From Piscicola geometra (Eukaryota > Annelida > Clitellata > Hirudinida > Piscicolidae), in contig OX030959.1 of NCBI GenBank assembly GCA_943735955.1, positions 4,270,717-4,334,716 of the forward strand: DNA of 64,000 nucleotides. Reading direction: 5' to 3'. Each line of letters opens with the position of its first letter. Position 1 is the stretch's first letter. The notes below the pieces were generated by a model. It had not been told where the DNA came from. It made no database searches and saw only the letters and a program-made list of their open reading frames with translations. This document shows, in pieces, positions 10,934 through 22,380 of the stretch. Position numbers and translations under genes: made by a program.

Positions 10934-11012
10934 TTGTGGTCTTGAAGCCCGTCCGGATTTACGCCACTATAATCTTACTCGTCGTTGTATTTTATTGTAT
11001 TGTAATCGAGTT
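10934..11012 (+). repeat. Dispersed repeat (GTGGTCTTGAAGC family)
   Basis: The sequence GTGGTCTTGAAGCCCGTC, followed by a TTTACGCCAC-like stretch and CTCGTCGTTGTATTTTATTG, recurs at 58,568-58,662 and, diverged, near 33,575-33,660. A similar TTGTATTGTA tail appears on the minus strand near 960-1,015. The shared GAAGCCTGTTCGGG start also precedes the SINE at 7,396. It is probably the 3' part of a retroelement. Confidence 0.55.
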
Positions 11013-11427
11013 TTTTATTGTTTTACTTTAAGATTTACAGTATTAAATATATTCTATGAATACTTTTAACAGTTCGATTCAGTTGGTCCCATCACAATAA
11101 AAAATTGTGCAAAAGTCTGGTTGAAAACATTTTAGACTGGTGGAAAGAAGTTAAATCAGAGTGTGTAGAAAGAAAACTTATGCATGTGCATGAACGGAAG
11201 TTAAGAAAGTTAAGTAATGCCTCTACATGTAGAAGTGTAGAACAAGCTTGAAGATTTCAAGATGAAAGGGAACTTCTAAATGACTGTCGTGTGACATGAG
11301 ATGGTGTTTGGCCTGGTGAAAATGGCTGAAAGACCAGGGGTAGAGGTAGAAGATCTTTAAACAAAATTAAGGTTTTCACTGGGGTTTAAAAGGTTAGAAA
11401 TAATAAAAAATTGATTTATCAGAAAGA

Positions 11428-11672
11428 CAGCCTTGGTGACAAAGTGGTAGAACACGTTTGACATGATTTTTGATTGTGCAAGGAAGGCAAAAAATATATA
11501 TCGAAAGAAGAATTTTGAAATGAAGGCACCTGGAAAAAGAAATAGAGAAAGATAAACAAGAAAGAACTAGATGGACGCGTTGAGCGGAGGTATAGAGAAG
11601 TGGGATCAATTTCTATAGCGCTCTAGTTGATGAAAGAGCTTTATAGAAATTTATTTGATTGATTGATTGAAA
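11428..11672 (+). mobile_element. SINE-like element with (ATTG)n tail
   Basis: The head AGACAGCCTTGGTGACAAAG followed by TGGTAGAACACG resembles a tRNA A-box region. The 3' end is TTTATAGAAATTTATTTGATTGATTGATTG. The same tail (GCGCTATATAAATTTATTTG plus ATTG repeats) is found near 13,545-13,600, 20,850-20,890, 54,160-54,207 and 58,232-58,290. This marks a second dispersed family, distinct from the SINE at 7.4 kb. Confidence 0.5.
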
Positions 11673-12010
11673 ATAGAAAGATTCAGAAATTGAAAAGTAT
11701 TGAGAATAATTGGTCTTGTCGACCTCTATAGGGAGCAGGCGAAAGTATTGAACCGGAGTTTTGTTCTTTTATTAACGCAAGTCTTTCAAATTTAATCATT
11801 AATACTTTTATCAACCACAAACGCTGTAAATAAATAGCTTCAAAAATAGTCATTTCATAATCAATATAATAGTTTCTAAGCTCCGCTAAAAGTTTTTTCA
11901 AAATTTGAATGAATTTTTATCGAAAAATGAAATTGAGGGATTTATTGTAAAACTTTATTGAGTGAGACATACGTGAAAGGCAAAATTATTGAAAATAGCA
12001 GGCTCAAAAA

Positions 12011-15000
12011 TCAATCTTCTTCCTCTGTTTCTTCCTCTTCACTCTCTTCTACAATTTCAACATCTGCGTCTGTCCAAGGATTCAGGTAATTATTTAAGTA
12101 AAACGAGACTGAAGAAATTTGTTTCTATTGAAATAAATTAATTCTGAAGAAAGAATATTCTCACCATGGACGAGAAGAGTGGCGGAGAAGGAAGAGCGTC
12201 CGAACTCGTTGGAAGCGACTGCGGTGTACTGGCAGTTGTCCGCCTCGGTGGGAGCGAGTATCTTGAGGCTGTGCTCGCCTCCCTTGGCTGTTATCTTGAA
12301 CTTGGCGTCTTCAACGATCACCACGCCGTCTTTCTTCCTGTCAAGCGAGCAAGCAGTCGTTTGAGGCACAAGCACTCAGACAGGAGGAGGCTTTGAGGGC
12401 AATGCAATGCAATTAGTACCATGTCACGCTGGGAGCAGGCTCTCCTGAAACGCTGCACGAGAAAGTGGCGTCTTCTCCGATCGGAACAGCCACGCTCTTC
12501 AGCGCCTGCACGAACTTCGGACTGCTGCCTGAGGAAGCAATGGAAGACAGTGTTTCACTAGATAAGTCAAAGAATAGTTTCAATTTACCTTCCACTATGG
12601 TTCAAATCTATTTTTCAAATGAACATCTTTTTAGTTTTAATCTGAGATTACCCTGTGCTGAAGAAGATGTTTTGACGACTGTCTGACTAGAATCTGAATT
12701 GACAGTTATTATTAGCTGGAAAAGATTTATTGATGTTTTGCTACATAAATGTAGTACATAACATGGAAGTACAATTCTTGCAAAAGGATAAATATATATT
12801 TTTACTTAAAATTACCCTATAAGGCATGGGGCTCAACACCCAATGAAAGAAAGTACATATATTCATATATTCAGCAAATTACATACACCTTTATAAAAAA
12901 TAAGCATTATAAAATTTGATCTAAAACTACCTTGAGCTGAAGAATCTGTGACTACAGTTTGACCCGCTTCTGAAAAATTAAGTTTTCGTGAATTTGGTTT
13001 TTATTAATTATCGAATAAAAAATCTTCTATAATCATAATATAAGTACTATTAAAAAAGTCATTTCAAAAGTTGAACCATATTTTTACTAGAATTTCGAAC
13101 CATGGACGAGGAGGGTGGCGGAGAAGGAAGAGCGTCCGAACTCGTTGGAAGCGACTGCGGTGTACTGGCAGTTGTCCGCCTCGGTGGGAGCGAGTATCTT
13201 GAGGCTGTGCTCGCCTCCCTTGGCTGTAATCTTGAACTTGGCGTCTTCAACGATCACCACGCCGTCTTTCTTCCTGTCAAGCGAGCAAGCAGTCGTTTGA
13301 GGCACAAGCACTCAGACAGGAGGAGGCTTTGAGGGCAATGCAATGCAATTAGTACCATGTCACGCTGGGAGCAGGCTCTCCTGAAACGCTGCACGAGAAA
13401 GTGGCGTCTTCTCCGATCGGAACAGCCACGCTCTTCAGCGCCTCCACGAACTTCGGACTGCTGCCTGAGTGAGCAATGGAAGACAGTGTTTCACTAGATA
13501 ATTATAATTGGAAAAATAGTTTATATTTACAGTTTATCATAGAGCGCTATTGAATTTGAGGAAAGAGCGCTATAGAAATCTATTTGATTGATTGATTGAT
13601 CAAACTTCAAAATCTATTTTTTGAATATCTAAGTTTGAAGTTCTAGTCTGAGATTACCCTGTGCTGAAGAAGATGTTGTGACGGCTGTTTGACTAGAATC
13701 TGAATAAACAGTTATTATAAGCTGAAAAAATCTATTAATGTAGAGCTACATAAATGTAATATATAACATGGAGGCATGTTCATACAAAATCATAAATATA
13801 TTGATTTGAACCAATATATATTTTATGAGACATGAGGTTCAACCCGGAATAAAAATCAGCAAAGATACCTATCTTATCCATATAATCATCATATAATAAA
13901 CCCCTTTCTAAAAACAAAGCATTTTAAAATTTTGACATAAACTACCTTGTGCTGAAGAAGATTCGGTGACGACCGTTTGACCCGCTTCTGAAAAATCAAG
14001 TTTTTGTGAATAGAGTTTCCAATGATTGTCATATACCAAACTCTTATCATTTTTGAAAAGTTCTATAAAATATTTCATTTATTAGATAAAACAGATTTTT
14101 ATACTAGAATTCCGAACCATGAACGAGAAGGGTGGCGGAGAAGGAAGAGCGTCCGAACTCGTTGGAAGCGACTGCGGTGTACTGGCAGTTGTCCGCCTCG
14201 GTGGGAGCGAGTATCTTGAGGCTGTGCTCGCCTCCCTTGGCTGTTATCTTGAACTTGGCGTCTTCAACGATCACCACGCCGTCTTTCTTCCTGTCAAGCG
14301 AGCAAGCAGTCGTTTGAGGCACAAGCACTCAGACAGGAGGAGGCTTTGAGGGCAATGCAATGCAATTAGTACCATGTCACGCTGGGAGCAGGCTCTCCTG
14401 AAACGCTGCACGAGAAAGTGGCGTCTTCTCCGATCGGAACAGCCACGCTCTTCAGCGCCTGCACGAACTTCGGACTGCTGCCTGAGGAAGCAATGGAAGA
14501 CAGTGTTTCACTAGATACAATCTAGTATTTTTAAAAAGATGTAAACTGATATTTTATTTGTAAAAAAAATTAATTATTTAATTTAAAAATTCAAACTACC
14601 TTGTGCTGAAGAAGAATCTGTGATGACACTTTGACTTGGATCTGATAGAAGAATTTTTTTATCTTCCGTGGAGATCCACGTATAAAAAAAACAAATTTGT
14701 TCATCCGAAAAAAATTATAAAATAATTATAAAACTTGGATCTTGACAACCATTAACTATTTTCGAAAACCATATTTAAACTTCCATAAATAGAAAACGTG
14801 CGTCTAATACATGGAAGTTTAAGGGAATATTTAAATTAGTTGAATAATTTTAAAAAATGATTTTAAAACACTGAGGAAAACTTATTTAAAATTAAAAAGT
14901 GATATAAATAATTATGTTTTTGTATATTCAAAATTTCTCACCATGAAGCAAATTATTCAAAAATCAAAATTTTTGAAAATATTATCATTTCTTTAAATTA

Positions 15001-18000
15001 AAGATTTCGTACCATGGACGAGGAGGGTGGCGGAGAAGGAAGAACGTCCGAACTCGTTGGAAGCGACTGCGGTGTACTGGCAGTTGTCCGCCTCGGTGGG
15101 AGCGAGTATCTTGAGGCTGTGCTCGCCTCCCTTGGCTGTTATCTTGAACTTGGCGTCTTCAACGATCACCACGCCGTCTTTCTTCCTGTCAAGCAAGCAA
15201 GCAGTCGTTTGAGGCACAAGCACTCAGACAGGAGGAGGCTTTGAGGGCAATGCAATGCAATTAGTACCATGTCACGCTGGGAGCAGGCTCTCCTGAAACG
15301 CTGCACGAGAAAGTGGCGTCTTCTCCGATCGGAACAGCCACGCTCTTCAGCGCCTGCACGAACTTCGGACTGCTGCCTGAGGAAGCAATGGAAGACAGTG
15401 TTTCACTAGATACAATCTAGTATTTTTAAAAAGATGTAAACTGATATTTTATTTGTAAAAAAAATTAATTATTTAATTTAAAAATTCAAACTACCTTGTG
15501 CTGAAGAAGAATCTGTGATGACACTTTGACTTGGATCTGATAGAAGAATTTTTTTATCTTCCGTGGAGATCCACGTATAAAAAAAACAAATTTGTTCATC
15601 CGAAAAAAATTATAAAATAATTATAAAACTTGGATCTTGACAACCATTAACTATTTTCGAAAACCATATTTAAACTTCCATAAATAGAAAACGTGCGTCT
15701 AATACATGGAAGTTTAAGGGAATATTTAAATTAGTTGAATAATTTAAAAAAATGATTTTAAAACACTGAGGAAAACTTATTTAAAATTAAAAAGTGATAT
15801 AAATAATTATGTTTTTGTATATTCAAAATTTCTCACCATGAAGCAAATTATTCAAATATCAAAATTTTTGAAAATATTATCATTTCTTTAAATTAAAGAT
15901 TTCGTACCATGGACGAGGAGGGTGGCGGAGAAGGAAGAGCGTCCGAACTCGTTGGAAGCGACTGCGGTGTACTGGCAGTTGTCCGCCTCGGTGGGAGCGA
16001 GTATCTTGAGGCTGTGCTCGCCTCCCTTGGCTGTTATCTTGAACTTGGCGTCTTCAACGATCACCACGCCGTCTTTCTTCCTGTCAAGCAAGCAAGCAGT
16101 CGTTTGAGGCACAAGCACTCAGACAGGAGGAGGCTTTGAGGGCAATGCAATGCAATTAGTACCATGTCACGCTGGGAGCAGGCTCTCCTGAAACGCTGCA
16201 CGAGAAAGTGGCGTCTTCTCCGATCGGAACAGCCACGCTCTTCAGCGCCTGCACGAACTTCGGACTGCTGCCTGTATGGAAGCAATGGAAAACAGTGTTT
16301 CCTTAGATACAATCTAGTATTTTTTCGAAGATATAAACAAATATTTTATTTATATAACAAATTAAATATTTAGTTTACAAATTCAAACTACCTTGTGCTG
16401 AAGAAGAATCTGTGATGACAGTTTGACTTGGATCTGATAGAAGAATTTTTTTTATCCTCCGTGTAGATCCACGTATAAAAAACACAAATTTGTTCATCCG
16501 AAAAAATTTATAAAATAATCATAAAACTTGCATCTTGACACCCATTAACTATTTTCGAACACCATATTTAAACTTCCATAAATAGAAAACGTGCGGCTAA
16601 TACATGGAAGTTTAAGGGATTATTTAAATTAGTTGAATAATAAGAAAAAATAATTCTAAAATAGTGAAGCATAATTATTTAAAATTAAAAAGTGATATAA
16701 AAATTCTGTTTTTGTACATTCAGGATTTCTCACCATGGACGAGGAGGGTGGCGGAGAAGGAAGAACGTCCAAACTCATTGGAAGCGACTGCGGTGTACTG
16801 GCAGTTGTCCGCCTCGGTGGGAGCGAGTATCTTGAGGCTGTGCTCGCCTCCCTTGGCTGTAATCTTGAACTTGGCGTCTTCAACGATCACCACGCCGTCT
16901 TTCCTCCTGTCAAGCGAGCAAGCAGTCGTTTGAGGCACAAGCACTCAGACAGGAGGAGGCTTTGAGGGCAATGCAATGCAATTAGTACCATGTCACGCTG
17001 GGAGCAGGCTCTCCTGAAACGCTGCACGAGAAAGTGGCGTCTTCTCCGATCGGAACAGCCACGCTCTTCAGCGCCTGCACGAACTTCGGACTGCTGCCTG
17101 AGGAAGCAATGGAAGACAGTGTTTCACTAGATACAATCTAGTATTTTTTTAAAGATGTAAACTGATATTTTATTTGTAAAAAAATTAATTATTTTATTTA
17201 TAAATTCAAACTACCTTGTGCTGATGAAGAATCTGTGATGACAGTTTGACTTGGATCTGATAGAAGAATTTTTTTTTCATCCGTGGAGATCCACGTATAA
17301 AAAAAACAAATTTGTTCATCCGAAAAAATTTATAAAATAATTAATAACCTTGGATCTTGACACCCATTAACTATTTTCGAAAACCATATTTAAACTTCCA
17401 TAAATAGAAAACGTGCGGCTAATACACGGAAGTTTAAGGGAATATTTAAATTAGTTGAATAATTTTAAAAAAATGGTTTTAAAACACTGAGGAAAACTTA
17501 TTTAAAATTGAAAAGTGATATAAATAATTATGTTTTTGTATATTCAAAATTTCTCACCATGGACGAGGAGGGTGGCGGAGAAGGAAGAGCGTCCGAACTC
17601 GTTGGAAGCGACTGCGGTGTACTGGCAGTTGTCCGCCTCGGTGGGAGCGAGTATCTTGAGGCTGTGCTCGCCTCCCTTGGCTGTTATCTTGAACTTGGCG
17701 TCTTCAACGATCACCACGCCGTCTTTCTTCCTGTCAAGCGAGCAAGCAGTCGTTTGAGGCACAAGCACTCAGACAGGAGGAGGCTTTGAGGGCAATGCAA
17801 TGCAATTAGTACCATGTCACGCTGGGAGCAGGCTCTCCTGAAACGCTGCACGAGAAAGTGGCGTCTTCTCCGATCGGAACAGCCACGCTCTTCAGCGCCT
17901 GCACGAACTTCGGACTGCTGCCTGAGTGAGCAATGGAAGACAGTGTTTCACTAGATACAATCTAGTATTTTTTTAAAGATGTAAACTGATTTTTTATTTG

Positions 18001-21000
18001 TAAAAAAATTAATTATTTTATTTATAAATTCAAACTACCTTGTGCTGATGAAGAATCTGTGATGACAGTTTGACTTGGATCTGATAGAAGAATTTTTTTT
18101 TCATCCGTGTAGATCCACGTATAAAAAACACAAATTTGTTCATCCGAAAAAATTTATAAAATAATTAATAACCTTGGATCTTGACACCCATTAACTATTT
18201 TCGAAAACCATATTTAAACTTCCATAAATAGAAAACGTGCGGCTAATACACGGAAGTTTAAGGGAATATTTAAATTAGTTGAATAATTTCAAAAAATGAT
18301 TTAAAAACACTGAGGAAAACTTATTTAAAATTAAAAAGTGATATAAATAATTATGTTTTTGTATATTCAAAATTTCTCACCATGGACGAGGAGGGTGGCG
18401 GAGAAGGAAGAGCGTCCGAACTCGTTGGAAGCGACTGCGGTGTACTGGCAGTTGTCCGCTTCGGTGGGAGCGAGTATCTTGAGGCTGTGCTCGCCTCCCT
18501 TGGCTGTTATCTTGAACTTGGCGTCTTCAACGATCACCACGCCGTCTTTCTTCCTGTCAAGCGAGCAAGCAGTCGTTTGAGGCACAAGCACTCAGACAGG
18601 AGGAGGCTTTGAGGGCAATGCAATGCAATTAGTACCATGTCACGCTGGGAGCAGGCTCTCCTGAAACGCTGCACGAGAAAGTGGCGTCTTCTCCGATCGG
18701 AACAGCCACGCTCTTCAGCGCCTGCACGAACTTCGGACTGCTGCCTGTATGGAAGATACGTTTTTTAATAGTTTAAAATAGTTAATCAAAAGTTAAATAA
18801 AATAGCTTGATGTCATTTTTTAAAATTTTTGGTCAATTTTCAATATATTACATGTTTATTTGCAATTAGAAAATACCATCACTGGAAGATCTCTCAATGA
18901 CGACGGTTCCACTAGAATCTATTAAAGCATTTAAAATGTCATGAAATTGTCAATAAAAAACTTATTTTATCAGATTCATCTTTATATATTTTAAATCATA
19001 TTTTTTGGATGTTTTAAATTTATATTCACCTTCGCTTTCCATTGTTATGGTCTGACTCGTGTCTGCATTTCAAAATTAGAAAGCATTAAGCCATGAATCT
19101 TTTAATTTATCATTCAAAATTTGGAACGAAGTTATTTCCTAAAATCTCCACAAGCTTGGAAACGATTTAAATGCGAGCAAACCATCTGAAATGATGAGGT
19201 AGGCCACGTGTTGGCACTTTCCGTGCAGGTTGACCAGTCTCAATCGGTATGAACCAGAGTGTTCAGGACCCACCCTGATGATGATCAGCCTCTTTCTGCC
19301 CACTTCGCTCTCAATCCTGTACCCCTCTGACTCGTTTATCAACTCGTCGTCTTTGAACCTTCAAGGGTTTTAATTATTTGTAACTTTTTGTGAGCGTTCA
19401 CCCAGATTTATCCAACGTCATCAATTTAGGACATGTTAAAAGTTTTACACGTTTCTTAAACTTATCTCAACAAAAATTTTCATTTTATTAATTAAATTAT
19501 TTTTAAAAAATGACTCAGGGAAAAACATTTTTTTTATCTTTAAAAGCGAACCATTGGACTTCGGGCTCTGGAGTTCCCGTGTGCAGGCATTCGAAGACCG
19601 CCTCTGAGCCAAGAACGCACTTGACATTCCTGATCGGAGCTATGAAGCCAGGAGCAATATCTGTGGGAGGTTGGGTATGTAAAGTTTAAAATTTGTAAAG
19701 GTCGTTTTTATACATTAGTTTTTTATATAAACACCAGTGTCTCTTCTAATGACCTGTCTCCATGGATGCCTGTTTACTGGCGTGTTTCACTGTGACCACT
19801 TCGTCTGGGGGTCAAAAGGTACCTAATTGAATCTTCTAATTTACATTTGAAAAGTAAGGTTCATCAAAATTGTTTGATTAAGGATTCAGCAAATATCTCA
19901 CCTTCTTCCTCTAGCTCAATGATTTCAACTCCAGGCTCTGGGATTTATAGTAATTCTTTTATCAATTCATATAAAATCATGATTTCAAACCAAAGAGACT
20001 TGGAAATAGTATACTAGTAGGTTTCAAAATTAAAAATTTAATATGGAAAAGTTGGCGGAAACTATGCAGTTAGTAATTTAGTAAGCCTCCACCTAAAATG
20101 ACCAAGGCGGCAGAGAAAGATGTTTTTCCAAATTCGTTAGTCGCCACGGCACAGTAGTTTCCCTCGTCAGCCTCTCCAACCACCTTGAAGATCAGATAAA
20201 ACGTCGTCTCTTTGTGTTCAATGCTGATGTTGTCGCTTGCGGTCAATTCGACCCCGTCCTTAGACCTGCGTCAGTTGACTCGATCAATTTATCGTAAACT
20301 TTTATTAGTTAAAAATTTTAATTTTTGAAATTTTATTAATATAGCTTAATCGTTTTATAGTTTAAATACCATGTGACAACTGGTTGTGGGTTTCCACTTA
20401 TGGTGCATTCAAACTGAGCCTTCTCTCCAAGAGGGGACTTCACATTTTTCAGGGGAACTTCGAATTTAGGAGCGGTTCCTACAAAATTTTAAGAACTTAG
20501 TTCACAACTATTTTATTTATATTCAAGTTATTTGAATTCTTTATAGCTATTTTATTTGTTAAAAACCCCCATTCTTTTTACGACGAACCTTTCACGAGAA
20601 GGGAGGCGCCATACTTGCTTTTGCCAAATGTGTTCGTAGCAACTGCGTAGTACTTGGCGTTGTCTTCGAACAAAACCCGTCTGATGATCAGAGTGTGGAT
20701 GGTTTTTTCTCTCACAATCACGTATCTGTCCGATTCTACGATCTTTTCAAGGTCTTTGAACCTGGGAGAGGATTTTAAATGACCAATTCCAAGAGTTTTG
20801 TTGTCAATCTGTTTTATTTAACAAATTTATTTAAAAACGTTTTTGAATTCAAGAAAAAGCGCTTTACAAATACTTTGATTGATTTATTGACTGATAGACA
20901 AACCATCAAAGATTAATAATCCAAAGATTATAATCAGTTGATCTTATTGAAGGAAGACTTCTCACCACTCAACGTCTGGCAGGGGGTCTCCCTTCAGGGT

Positions 21001-22348
21001 GCACGTGAAGGTGGCATCCTGCTCAAAGTCAACAATTTGGCTCTTTATGGGAATCACGAACTTCGGAGGCTCACCTGCGATTCAGGAGTTTGAGTTGGTT
21101 ATCTATGTGGGTTTCGATGATTTAAGAAGTATCTAAGGTCCTATTTTATCATGGAATTAATAATTACCTTCTTCTTCCTCTTCCTCTTCTGATTCTTCTT
21201 CCTCCTCTTCCTCTTCCTCTTCCTCATCTTCCTCATCTTCTTCCTCTTCTTCCTCCTCTTCTTTTGCATCTTTCTTTTGAACAACTTGCTTTTGTACGGC
21301 TACTTCGCTCTGTTTTTCGACTTCTGCTTTTTCTTCGACGTCAGCCGGTGACTTTGTTTTCTCAGACGTTTTTGTTATTTTTCTTTTTTCTGTGATGGTT
21401 TCTTCGTCGTCTTCTTCAATCTCTTTTTCTACTTCTTCTTCAGTTGCCACCCCATTCGCAAGCTTTTTAGTTTTCTTTTTTATTATAACTACTTCTTCTT
21501 CCTCCTCTTCCTCCTCTTCTTCCTCCTCCTCTTCTTCTTCTTCCTCTTCTTCTTTTTTTTCGATTACTTTTTTTTGTACAGTTTTTTGAGTTTCTATAAT
21601 AATTGAAGATACATTTGTGAATATTGCCTTTCCGTTGAATAATTAAAATAAAATAATTAAACAAAAAAGCAATCTTAGTAGTGGAACAAAAAGGCAATTT
21701 AATAATGAAACAACAAAGAAATTTAATAATGAAACAACAACAAAATTTAATAATGAAACAACAAAGAAATTTAATAATGAAACGACAAAGAAATTTAATA
21801 TTGAAACAACAAAGAAATTTAATAATGAAACAACAAAGAAATTTAATAATGAAACAACAAAGAAATTTAATAATGAAACAACAAAGAAATTTAATAATGA
21901 AACAACAAAAAAATTTAATAATGAAACAACAAAGAAATGTAATAATGAAACATCAAAGAAATTTAATAATGAAGACAACTTACCAGTTTCATCGACACCA
22001 TTGACTTGCACCTCCTTTTTATCAACAGTGGTCTTAGTTTCGGCCATTTTGCTCTCTTTTTCAACATCTGGGGTTTCTTCAGCATCTGTCTTTGGCTTTG
22101 TTTTTTCAGAGGTTTTCACCAACTTTGTTTTTTTAGTGATTGTTTCTTCGCTTTCTTCTTCTTCCTCTTCTTCTTCTTCTTCTTTTTCAGTTTTAGTCAC
22201 ACTCTTAGTTGTTTTTACTACTACTTCTTCTTCGGGAGTGTCGTTTGTGACAAGCTCAACAGTGCTTTTTGCAGTGTCAATATCTTCATGTGGCGCTCCA
22301 TTCATTAGCTTTCTAGATTTCTTTTTTATTTTAACGATTTCTTCTTCC

Positions 22349-22380
<32 letters not shown>

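Larger units (their letters stand above)
10532..12010. other. Intergenic, repeat fragments
   Basis: Between OAF (+) and the 3' end of the giant Ig gene (-). It contains a dispersed repeat at about 10,934-11,012 and a SINE-like element at 11,428-11,672. Near 11,955 it has a TTTATT, which is AATAAA on the minus strand about 50 nt after the Ig-gene stop codon and is its likely polyadenylation signal. Confidence 0.5.

Noticed and set aside
12166..18612. Eight plus-strand open frames of about 76 codons (MDEEGGGEGR...) opposite the Ig modules
   Set aside because: They are exact antisense shadows of the Ig exon B and recur only because the module recurs. The minus strand has splice signals, phase logic and Ig motifs.
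21643..21983. C-terminal extension with FFVVSLLN repeats of the large PEVK frame
   Set aside because: It is read-through of a 24 bp intronic minisatellite after a clear donor (ACTG|GTAAGT at 21,984).
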